This document shows, piece after piece, positions 57,723 through 64,000 of a DNA stretch of 64,000 bases. Location of the stretch: assembly GCF_002899455.1 (NCBI RefSeq), contig NZ_PPFB01000001.1, forward strand, positions 2,634,501 through 2,698,500, in the 5' to 3' direction. The position numbers and the translations under genes were made by a program. This DNA is from Streptomyces sp. DH-12. Its GTDB lineage: Bacteria > Actinomycetota > Actinomycetes > Streptomycetales > Streptomycetaceae. Within the stretch, counting starts at the first letter, position 1; the number at the start of each line of letters is the position of its first letter. The notes under the pieces were generated by a model. That model saw only the letters and a list, made by a program, of their open reading frames with translations. It had not been told where the DNA came from and did no database searches.

Positions 57723-58475
57723 CTACTCTTCATTCATCGATCTGGCCGTTGGAGGGGCCAGAGCGGTGGCGACTCGGGCCAGACGTGCGGCGGGCCAGGC
57801 GAAGCGGTTGGCGGGGTTGCGGAAGGAGTATTCGCCGTCGTTGATCGGGTAGCCACCCTCGGCCTTGGTCCAGTGCACGGGACCGCATGGCCCCTGATCT
57901 TCCAGGAGTGCCGCGGCGAGTCGCTCGGGCGACTCGAGCCGGGTGTAGGCGCGCAATGCTGCCGTCAGGCGCTCAACGGCGCCATCCGGCACTGCGTCAT
58001 CGCTGAACGCGGGTAGCAGGAGCAACAGTCGGGCGTGAGCATCGGTGGTGCTGCCGCCGGGCAGACGATTGTCCGCCGCGGCGGTCAGCTCGGCCCAGGA
58101 CAGGCCGGGTCCCATGAAGTGCCCATCGTCTTGTGCGAGCTGCTCGGTCTCGTCCCAGTCCGGGTGGTGCAGCAGGTAGTCGATGCCCTCGTTCTCCTCG
58201 AAGGCGCGATACACCACGTACAGGCGATGGTCACCGGCGAGCGGCACCGTGAAGACGGGCCAGGTGTCGCCTCCCAGCAGCCGGGACTGCAAGGCTCCGG
58301 CCTCCTCCTCGTCCGTACCGCCTACGAGCTCCTCGGCCTCTTCGCTCTCGGAGTAGTAGTTGTGCAGGTGGCCCAGCCAAAATAGGTGCTCGTCCAGGAG
58401 TTCGGGCTGGTACTGAAAAGGGCCGCCGTCATAACCCGGGATCCGGGCCGGAGCTGCCTGCGGGCTGTTCGTCAC
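57723..58475 (-). CDS. Hypothetical protein carried between the IS ends
   Basis: The 250-residue acidic protein (LDEHLFWLGHLHNYYSESEE, then LSWAELTAAADNRLPGGSTT) has no catalytic motif I recognise. It has a normal Streptomyces codon pattern. Its stop lies 55 bases upstream of the transposase start, and its start is 66 bases from the right terminal repeat. It may be a passenger gene or a host gene trapped between IS ends. Confidence 0.7.
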   Translation of the reverse strand: MTNSPQAAPARIPGYDGGPFQYQPELLDEHLFWLGHLHNYYSESEEAEELVGGTDEEEAGALQSRLLGGDTWPVFTVPLAGDHRLYVVYRAFEENEGIDYLLHHPDWDETEQLAQDDGHFMGPGLSWAELTAAADNRLPGGSTTDAHARLLLLLPAFSDDAVPDGAVERLTAALRAYTRLESPERLAAALLEDQGPCGPVHWTKAEGGYPINDGEYSFRNPANRFAWPAARLARVATALAPPTARSMNEE

Positions 58476-58681
58476 GAGGCCATCATGTCCCCGGCCGCCT
58501 CACGAGCGACAGCCGGGCCCGATGCTTTGCGGGACAGCCCTTAGCACCAAAGACGCCGCGGACGGGATGCCAGGGGTCTCTACGCGCTCGACGACTTCGG
58601 GTCCGCTGAGTTGGGGCGGTCGGCCTGACAGTGCGGTGAGGGCCCCGTTGTCAGGCCGGCCCGGCCGACCGCTTCGCCAGG

Positions 58682-59095
58682 TCAGTCGTCCTGGCGGTAA
58701 GCGAGGCCGGCGACCACGGAGGTGCCCCGTGTGGGGCGGGGGCGGACGGTCCAGGCCGCGGCGAGGTGGTCGACCAGGAGGAGGCCCCGGCCGTTCTCCG
58801 AGTCCGCGCTCGGGTGGGCCAGTTCCGGCTTGCCGATGCCCGGGTCGGAGACGGCGAGCCAGTAGTGTCCTTCGGCGGGCCACAGGACGAGTTCGATCAG
58901 CTCCTCGTCCTCCCCGCGCGCTCCGTGGCGGATGGCGTTGGTGACCAGTTCGGAGGTCAGCAGTCCGAGGTCGTCGCCGAGGCGCGGGCGGAGGGCGCGC
59001 GGCAGGGATTCGGTCACCGCGTGGCGGGCCCGCCGTACGGAGGTGGGGTGGGCGGGGAGACGCCAGTGGATGGGCACCAGGGGGATTTCGGGCAT
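58682..59095 (-). CDS. RsbW-like ATP-binding anti-sigma-factor/regulatory protein
   Basis: The 137-residue protein is a single HATPase_c_2 domain with an N-box SELVTNAIRHG (Glu49, Asn53), a G1-box VSDPGIGKP and a G2-box ENGRGLLLVDHLA. It could act as an anti-sigma kinase. It is divergent from the XRE-DUF397 pair; such ATPases next to XRE/DUF397 genes are a repeating Streptomyces arrangement. ATG 59095 gives MPEIPLVPIHWRLPA. Confidence 0.85.
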   Translation of the reverse strand: MPEIPLVPIHWRLPAHPTSVRRARHAVTESLPRALRPRLGDDLGLLTSELVTNAIRHGARGEDEELIELVLWPAEGHYWLAVSDPGIGKPELAHPSADSENGRGLLLVDHLAAAWTVRPRPTRGTSVVAGLAYRQDD

Positions 59096-59347
59096 GACGA
59101 ACTCCAGTGCTGTGTGAGGGGTTTGAGTCCGCCGGTGGCCTACCGCCCTGGTCGCGGGCGTACCCGTCCCAGGGCAGGCGGGCATGCTCGCGCGGTGCAC
59201 TTCCGGCATTGCGGTGTGTAGCGTTCGCTGCACTGACAGTAGAGCAGTCGGTGGTAAATTTTCCACGCGCTCAGGAGAATTCACCACGGAGGGTACGGCG
59301 GGCCCCAGAAGCCGCCGAGCGACCTCTACGGGATGGAAGGAACGCCG

Positions 59348-60196
59348 ATGCCCCCGAGGACGACCCCTACGGAACGACAGAAGCGACTGGGGAGTGAGCT
59401 ACGGCGCATCCGTACCGCGTCAGGGATGTCGGCGGAGTTCGCAGCCGGCCTACTGGGTGTGGACCGAGGCAAGATCTCCAACATCGAGTCCGGAGTGCGG
59501 GGCATCAGCGCCGACCGTCTGCGCACATTGGCCTGCAACTGCGATGTGACCGATGAGAAGTACATCGAGGCGCTCGTCGAGATGACTCAGGCGAGTACGG
59601 GGTGGTGGGAGCGCTACCGAGGCATCCTGCCCCAAGGCTTGCTGGACATCGCGGAGATCGAGAGCCACGCCGTGCGCATGCGCGGCGCCAACACTGTGCA
59701 TGTGCCCGGGGTGCTCCAGACCTCGGAGCAGGCGATGGCCATCTTCCGGGCCGCGGTTCCTCCCCTGCCCGAGCACGAGGTTGCTCTGCGCCTCGCGCTG
59801 CGCGCCGAACGCCAGCAGGTGATCACCGGCGACAAGGCAGTCCCCTACGTCACGGTCATCCACGAAGCCGCACTCCGGATGCAGTTCGGCGGTCCCACCG
59901 TGGCCCGTGCCCAGTTGGAGTACTTGCTGGAGGTCTCCGAGCGGGACAACGTCACCGTGCTCGTTCTCCCCTTCGCCCACGGCGCGTTCCCTGGGGCCGG
60001 GCAGACGGTCGTCCACATCGAAGGGCCCGTACCGCAGCTCGATACGGTGCAGGTGGACAGCTCTCACGGGCCCACCTTCCTGCACGCCGAGGGCCAGTTG
60101 GCGAAATACCGGGCGCAACTCGATCTGTTGGAAAGTCTGGCTCTGCCGCCAGAGCAGTCCAGGGACTTCGTCCGTGACATCGCACGCCAACTATGA
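59348..60196 (+). CDS. XRE-family regulator with DUF5753
   Basis: The 282-residue protein has an N-terminal HTH (about 12-66, LGSELRRIRTASGMSAEFAA) and a C-terminal DUF5753 domain (VPGVLQTSEQAMAIFRA, VTVLVLPFAHGAFPGAGQTV). It belongs to the large WhiJ-like family that works with DUF397 partners. ATG 59348 has GGAAGGA six bases upstream, better than ATG 59333. The DUF397 gene follows after nine bases. Confidence 0.93.
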   Translation: MPPRTTPTERQKRLGSELRRIRTASGMSAEFAAGLLGVDRGKISNIESGVRGISADRLRTLACNCDVTDEKYIEALVEMTQASTGWWERYRGILPQGLLDIAEIESHAVRMRGANTVHVPGVLQTSEQAMAIFRAAVPPLPEHEVALRLALRAERQQVITGDKAVPYVTVIHEAALRMQFGGPTVARAQLEYLLEVSERDNVTVLVLPFAHGAFPGAGQTVVHIEGPVPQLDTVQVDSSHGPTFLHAEGQLAKYRAQLDLLESLALPPEQSRDFVRDIARQL

Positions 60197-60205
60197 GGAG
60201 GACCC

Positions 60206-60397
60206 ATGCCCGACATCACCTGGGAGGACCCGTTCTGTGCCGAGGGCAGCTCCTGCTTCCGCCTCGGTACCGATGCCGACGGCAACGGGTACATAGCTGT
60301 CGCCGGTCAGGAGGAGAGCCCCCTCACCGACTCCCTCGAAGCCCTGCGCACCCTCATCACCGACATCAAGGCCGGGAAGGCCGACCACCTGCTGTAG
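60206..60397 (+). CDS. DUF397-domain small protein
   Basis: The 63-residue protein (MPDITWEDPFCAEGSSCFRL...) is a DUF397 domain with two conserved Cys, the usual small partner of XRE-DUF5753 regulators. It is coded directly behind the regulator and probably counteracts it. Confidence 0.9.
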   Translation: MPDITWEDPFCAEGSSCFRLGTDADGNGYIAVAGQEESPLTDSLEALRTLITDIKAGKADHLL

Positions 60398-60489
60398 GGA
60401 CGCATGCCGCGTTACGTGGCCGAGTGACGCGAGCGTCCGCGCGTTCGGCCGCCTCGGCCGGTTCCCAGTCCCGGTCGTGGGCGGCCGAG

Positions 60490-61719
60490 TCAGCCGGCGC
60501 CAGGCGTCCGCGCGTGGAGGTCGCAGAGAGTGCGGTGGTAGGCGATGTGCGCCTCGTTCACCGGGTGTCCGGGGTCGCGGCGGAGTGGGCTGGGGGCTCT
60601 GTCGCCTCTCGTCCCTCTGACCAGGCCGTCGGAGTCGACGTAGATCTCCAAGCCGTCGAAGAGGACGTGGCAGTTCGCGCACAGGCACAGGAGGTTCTGG
60701 AGTTCGTCGGGGCCGTGGTGGGGGCTGCCCAGGCCTCTTATGTGCGCGGCCTGGCTGTACGGGCGGTTCAGGTGGCGGAGGGTCGTACCGCAGATCTGGC
60801 ACCGGTTGTCCTCCAGCTCCTTAACCTTTCTGGCCAGGGCTTCGTCCCGGACGATGACGGAACGGGTCGCCTCACGGCGCGGTGCGGGGCCGGTCGCCCG
60901 CCCGTGCTCGTCCATGGCGGCACCGCCGCTCTCCTCCCCCGAGGGGTTCAGCAGCCCACCTGCGGTGGTGTATCCGGACAGGCCCATCCGTGCGAAGAGG
61001 GCCTGGCGGTCGACGTCCTCGAGATACGTCTCGCAGATCGTGGCGATGGCGTCCAGGCGGGTCACCGGGTCGCGGAGGAGATCCGCGGTCTCGGCCGTGA
61101 AGCCGGCCTGCGGATGGTGCTCGTTGAAGGTGCACGTGTTCGGCATCTTCTTGGTGAGCTCGGCCGGTATGCCTCGGACCTCCCACAGTCCGCTGCCCTG
61201 GAGGTGCCAGAACGGGTACTCCGGTGTGGACTTCGCGTTGGGCAGGCCGAACTCGACGAGGAGCGGGCCGACCTCGTCCCGGAACGTCGGCCACGGGATC
61301 AGGCGGGGCCGCTCGTCGGCTGCGCGGGATATCGCCCACAGGAGGCTCAACGGCTGGTGGCGGCTGGGCGCCGGGGTTCCGGGGCCGCGGGAGACCTTGA
61401 GTCTCCGTAGGCACGCCAGCAGGGCGGCGCGGTCGCGGGATGGTTCACCGGTCTCCACCACGAAGCCGAGCTCGCGCAGACATCGGGCCACCGTGGCCGC
61501 GCCGCCGCTGAAGTCCGCCGCCCTCAGGAAGTCACCCGTGGCGTACCCGTGGGCGACGCCCGCGATGGCCTTCGAGTCGTAGCGGAGACCGTCCAGCACG
61601 ATCTCGTACGACCTGGCTCGCCCGAAGCCGTACGTCTGGAGGAAGGTGTCCCGGCCCAGGCGGCGGAACTCTTCGGTCGCCGCGATGACGTGGTCGTACC
61701 TGATGTCGCCAAGCCCCAT
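60490..61719 (-). CDS. McrA-like HNH endonuclease with predicted phosphorothioate-binding domain
   Basis: The 409-residue protein has an N-terminal head (1-90, LGRDTFLQTYGFG then YDSKAIAGVAHGY), a middle region with SRHQPLSLLWAI (119-130) and PEYPFWHLQGSGLWEVRG (167-183) that matches the sulphur-binding domain of ScoMcrA, and a C-terminal HNH (CQICG, AHI, NLLCLCANCHVLFDG). Such proteins cut DNA carrying phosphorothioate (Dnd) or methylated cytosine marks, i.e. type IV restriction. ATG 61719 is chosen; the frame to 61797 adds a doubtful leader. Confidence 0.85.
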   Translation of the reverse strand: MGLGDIRYDHVIAATEEFRRLGRDTFLQTYGFGRARSYEIVLDGLRYDSKAIAGVAHGYATGDFLRAADFSGGAATVARCLRELGFVVETGEPSRDRAALLACLRRLKVSRGPGTPAPSRHQPLSLLWAISRAADERPRLIPWPTFRDEVGPLLVEFGLPNAKSTPEYPFWHLQGSGLWEVRGIPAELTKKMPNTCTFNEHHPQAGFTAETADLLRDPVTRLDAIATICETYLEDVDRQALFARMGLSGYTTAGGLLNPSGEESGGAAMDEHGRATGPAPRREATRSVIVRDEALARKVKELEDNRCQICGTTLRHLNRPYSQAAHIRGLGSPHHGPDELQNLLCLCANCHVLFDGLEIYVDSDGLVRGTRGDRAPSPLRRDPGHPVNEAHIAYHRTLCDLHARTPGAG

Positions 61720-61909
61720 GCGGGGCAGGCTAGTCGGACGGTATGACAAATCATGCACCCGGTGGGCAGCGATCATGCGGGGTGTTCCTCCGCCCACCGG
61801 TGGCGCCCGACGCCGTGCTTCTCTATCTCGCCGCCATCAGTCCTTATCGCGCCCACTCCGCGCCCCCGTACACTCGCGCACCCCTCATGGTGGTGGCGTA
61901 CGGAAGAGC

Positions 61910-62182
61910 ATGAAGAGCATGAGTGAGCCCACCCGGAAGTACTCGATCACGATGCCCCGGGACATCGCCGAGGCCGCTCGTGCGCGCAGCGGCACCTCCG
62001 GTCTGTCGTCCTACGTCGCCGCGGCCGTCGCCCGCCAGATCGAGCGGGACAACCTCGACGACCTCATCCAGGCCGTCGAGGCGGACCACGGCGCCATCAC
62101 CGAGGATGAGGTGCAGGCCCTGCGGGACCGGTTCCAGCAGGCGCGCAAGCAGCAGAGCCAGGGCGGGGCGGTCCCGGCGTGA
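61910..62182 (+). CDS. Antitoxin-like small protein of a VapBC-type pair
   Basis: The 90-residue protein has a ribbon-helix-helix-like start (KYSITMPRDIAEAARAR) and a charged helical C-terminus. Its stop overlaps the GTG of the toxin remnant (GTGA), the standard coupling of such pairs. ATG 61910 and 61919 are both usable. Confidence 0.8.
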   Translation: MKSMSEPTRKYSITMPRDIAEAARARSGTSGLSSYVAAAVARQIERDNLDDLIQAVEADHGAITEDEVQALRDRFQQARKQQSQGGAVPA

Positions 62183-62330
62183 CGCGCTCCCCCGCCACCC
62201 CCGGCAGCGCCCTGGCCCTCGACAGGGAAAGGCTGGCCAAAGCCGTTCCGTGTGACCGAGCAGTAACCGGCCGGCTCGCTCCGGCACACGCCGATCACCT
62301 GCGCGTGATCACATCGGTCGCCCCTCGGAT
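62179..62330 (+). pseudogene. Truncated PIN-domain toxin remnant
   Basis: From GTG 62179 the frame reads MTRSPATPGSALALDRERLA and continues AKAV, then DHLRVITS. The start, including the first catalytic Asp (ALALD), resembles a VapC-type PIN toxin of Streptomyces. Similarity ends near 62330; the remaining acidic residues are missing and the frame then runs antisense to a methyltransferase gene. It is probably an inactive relic, leaving an orphan antitoxin. Confidence 0.65.
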
Positions 62331-62375
62331 GCGGAGATCCGGGAGCGAGCGTGCGCCTGGCCCGGTCGGGTCCCG

Positions 62376-63236
62376 TCACACCGTCCGCGCGGCCCCCGGC
62401 CGTCCGCCCGTCACCAGCCAGCACCGCGACATCAGCCGCACCCCCTCCTCCGTCGCGTACGCCGCGAACGCCTCCGTCGCCGCCTCGCGGGCGCGCTCCA
62501 CCGCCTCAGCCGGGGTGTCACGCAGCCAGTGGCGCATCGGGCCCCACGCGAAGAGGAAGGCCGACGCGTCGGACGGGTCCGTGCCCCATACCTGCTCGGT
62601 GTCCAGAGGGGTCACGTCGATCCCGTCGAAGCCCGCCGCCGACAGGACCGCCCGCGTGCGGGTCGGGTCCGCGAAGGAGGCCGGGCCCGCTTCCGACGCC
62701 GCCGTCAGGTCCGGCAGCGGCGCGTGGTGCGCCACCGCCTCGAACACCCTCGCCTGGTCCTGGCGGTCGAAGGACTGGAGGCAGACGAAGGCCAGGCGGC
62801 CGCCCGGCCGCAGAGCCCCGGCGATGTTCGTGAACGCCGCCACCGGGTCCGCGAAGAACATCACGCCGAAGCGGCTCAACGCCACGTCGAAGGAGGCCGG
62901 TTCGAAAGGGTGGACCTGGGCGTCGGCCTGGACGTGGGTGACGTGGGGGAGGCCTTCGGCTTCGGCGGTCGCTCGGGCGCGTTCCAGCATGGGGGCGGAC
63001 AGGTCGATGCCGACGGCGTGCCGGGCGCGGCGGGCGGCCAGTCGCGTGAGGCGGCCGTTGCCGCAGCCGATGTCCAGGACGGTGTCCGTGCCGTGGAGGG
63101 CCGCCGCGTCCAGCAGCGGGGCGTTCACGGGGTCGTTCAGGGCGTCGTAGCGGGCCTGGTGGTCGGCCCAGTGCCGGCCCTCGTAGCCGTTCCAGGCCTC
63201 GTACTGGTGCGTGTTCGCGATGGGGGTGTCCGCCAT
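62376..63236 (-). CDS. Class I SAM-dependent methyltransferase
   Basis: The 286-residue protein has motif I VLDIGCGNG (53-61), a motif II-like GIDLSAPML, and the loop FDVALSRFGVMFFADPVAAF. Its N-terminus contains an MBP-like AWNGYEGRHWADH. It is an Erg6/UbiE-like methyltransferase; the substrate is unknown. ATG 63236 follows GGCAGGATG. Confidence 0.88.
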   Translation of the reverse strand: MADTPIANTHQYEAWNGYEGRHWADHQARYDALNDPVNAPLLDAAALHGTDTVLDIGCGNGRLTRLAARRARHAVGIDLSAPMLERARATAEAEGLPHVTHVQADAQVHPFEPASFDVALSRFGVMFFADPVAAFTNIAGALRPGGRLAFVCLQSFDRQDQARVFEAVAHHAPLPDLTAASEAGPASFADPTRTRAVLSAAGFDGIDVTPLDTEQVWGTDPSDASAFLFAWGPMRHWLRDTPAEAVERAREAATEAFAAYATEEGVRLMSRCWLVTGGRPGAARTV

Positions 63237-63619
63237 GGGGTCATCCTGCCCTGTCAGGAGCCCCGTTTGGAGGGTGCGTCGCCGCGTCCGTGTCCGCGTT
63301 CGGTGGGGCCGTGGGGCGGTCAGCACCGCGTTCATGTCCGCGGGCTCGCCTCCGGGGTCGTGAAGGGGTGGCGCTGAGCGCCGTGACGGGGTGGCGTTGA
63401 GGGGACGCGTCGTCTTGAGGCGCCCCGCCGCCATGAGGGGACCCCGCGCGCGACGTCCCGTCGTCACGGGGGACACCGCGCCCCGTGTCCCCCGTGGGAG
63501 CTACGCGAGGGTGTCCACTCGCTGGTGACGCTTCCCGCGACGCGGATCCGTAGCGTCAGGGGTGTCGGAGCGGCGGTCCTCTCACCGCCGCGTTTCCCCC
63601 TTTCGCCGAGGAGCAAGTC
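63237..63619. other. Gene-free interval with an intergenic hairpin
   Basis: No gene is supported. CACGGGGGACAC (63465-63476) and GTGTCCCCCGTG (63485-63496) form a perfect 12-bp stem. It probably holds promoter elements for the divergent methyltransferase and CPBP genes. Confidence 0.6.
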
Positions 63620-64000
63620 GTGCGTGTCGTCTGGCAGTTGCTGGCCGTGGTGGTGGTGTCCATGGTCGCGGGACAGAGTGTGGCCGCGGTCCAGGACAAT
63701 CCGTGGGCCACGCTCGGCGCAGGGCTGGTGGCGGCGGTGCTGTCCGTGTACGTCTACGCCTGGGTGGTGGGGCGCACCGAGCGGCGGACGGTCACGGAGG
63801 TGGCCCGGAAGGGCGCGGTCGGGGCGGTCGGCCGGGGGGTGCTGATCGGGACGCTGATGTTCGTGTCCGTGGTGGCGAACATCGCGTTCATGGGGCACTA
63901 CGAGGTGGAGGGCTGGGGGTCGTACACCGGTGCCGTGGGGCTGGCCGGGTTCATGGCGGGCGCCTCCGTCACGGAGGAGCTGCTGTTCCGCGGGGTACTG
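63620..64000 (+). CDS. CPBP-family intramembrane metalloprotease, 5' part only
   Basis: The visible 127 residues from GTG 63620 (GAGGAG upstream) have three to four membrane helices and end at TEELLFRGVL, which contains the EExxxR motif (Glu119-Glu120, Arg124) of CAAX-protease/bacteriocin-processing (CPBP, Abi-type) enzymes. The rest lies beyond the window. Confidence 0.85.
   Translation, partial: MRVVWQLLAVVVVSMVAGQSVAAVQDNPWATLGAGLVAAVLSVYVYAWVVGRTERRTVTEVARKGAVGAVGRGVLIGTLMFVSVVANIAFMGHYEVEGWGSYTGAVGLAGFMAGASVTEELLFRGVL

Larger units (their letters stand above)
56837..58541. mobile_element. IS5-family insertion element enclosing a passenger gene
   Basis: The ends are AGGGCTGTCCCGTAAATGAT (56837 on) and, on the complement of the right end at 58541, AGGGCTGTCCCGCAAAGCAT: 17 of 20 match. 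Each end is flanked by TA (56835-56836 and 58542-58543), a two-base target duplication. The element holds a transposase and a second gene. No inner copy of the right end occurs between the two genes. Confidence 0.75.

Noticed and set aside
62331..63150. Continuation of the toxin frame to 63150
   Set aside because: After about 50 residues the frame runs antisense through the SAM methyltransferase and shows Arg/Pro/Ala low-complexity sequence.

Overview
This window is a high-GC actinobacterial chromosome segment, and it is almost certainly Streptomyces. Gene content and order run like the S. coelicolor core region around the atp operon: nucS, a PduO-type adenosyltransferase, chiS-chiR-chiC, atpIBEFHAGDC, a WecA-type transferase, glyA, a phosphatase-like gene, sua5, prmC, prfA, rpmE, rho, thrB-thrC-hom, lysA and nrtL. 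This attribution rests on recognised protein families and order, not on a database search.

Layout. 1-9.6 kb holds conserved core and small Streptomyces-specific genes: an oxidoreductase, the mismatch endonuclease NucS, a large P-loop protein with a PEEPTD-repeat tail, a STAS protein, 3-hydroxybutyryl-CoA dehydrogenase, a cobalamin adenosyltransferase and membrane proteins. 9.7-13.5 kb is the chitinase locus: a two-component pair upstream of a secreted CBM2-FnIII-GH18 chitinase whose promoter carries two copies of the chitinase direct repeat. 13.7-22.1 kb is the complete ATP synthase operon on the minus strand. 22.4-40.5 kb carries cell-wall precursor, tRNA-modification, translation-termination, Rho and aspartate-family amino-acid genes, all on the minus strand.

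40.6-55.9 kb is an integrative and conjugative element of the AICE (pSAM2/SLP1-like) type. It sits in the 3' half of an intact tRNA-Arg(CCG) gene, with a 20-bp identical core inside longer diverged repeats at both ends. Its backbone is integrase, excisionase, rolling-circle Rep, Spd-type small membrane proteins, an FtsK-like Tra translocase and a divergent regulator. It also encodes several nucleotide-handling proteins: a GGDEF protein, a Nudix hydrolase and an HD-domain hydrolase. At its far end is a compositionally distinct, lower-GC cargo block (51.5-55.6 kb). This block holds a NotI-like restriction endonuclease, a convergent DNA methyltransferase, and a protein of seven zinc-finger-like repeats fused to a GIY-YIG-like nuclease domain. 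That last gene is translationally coupled to a 32-codon ORF resembling the start of an McrA head domain. This cargo is the best candidate for an undescribed defence or anti-invader system.

56-64 kb is chromosomal accessory sequence: an IS5-family element whose terminal repeats also enclose a second gene, an RsbW-like ATPase / XRE-DUF5753 / DUF397 regulatory trio, a predicted phosphorothioate-sensing McrA-type HNH endonuclease, an antitoxin followed by a truncated PIN toxin, a SAM methyltransferase and the start of a CPBP protease.

Repeats recur at gene 3' ends (DUF2550 gene, thrC) and inside nrtL, pointing to small tandem duplications in an otherwise conserved core.
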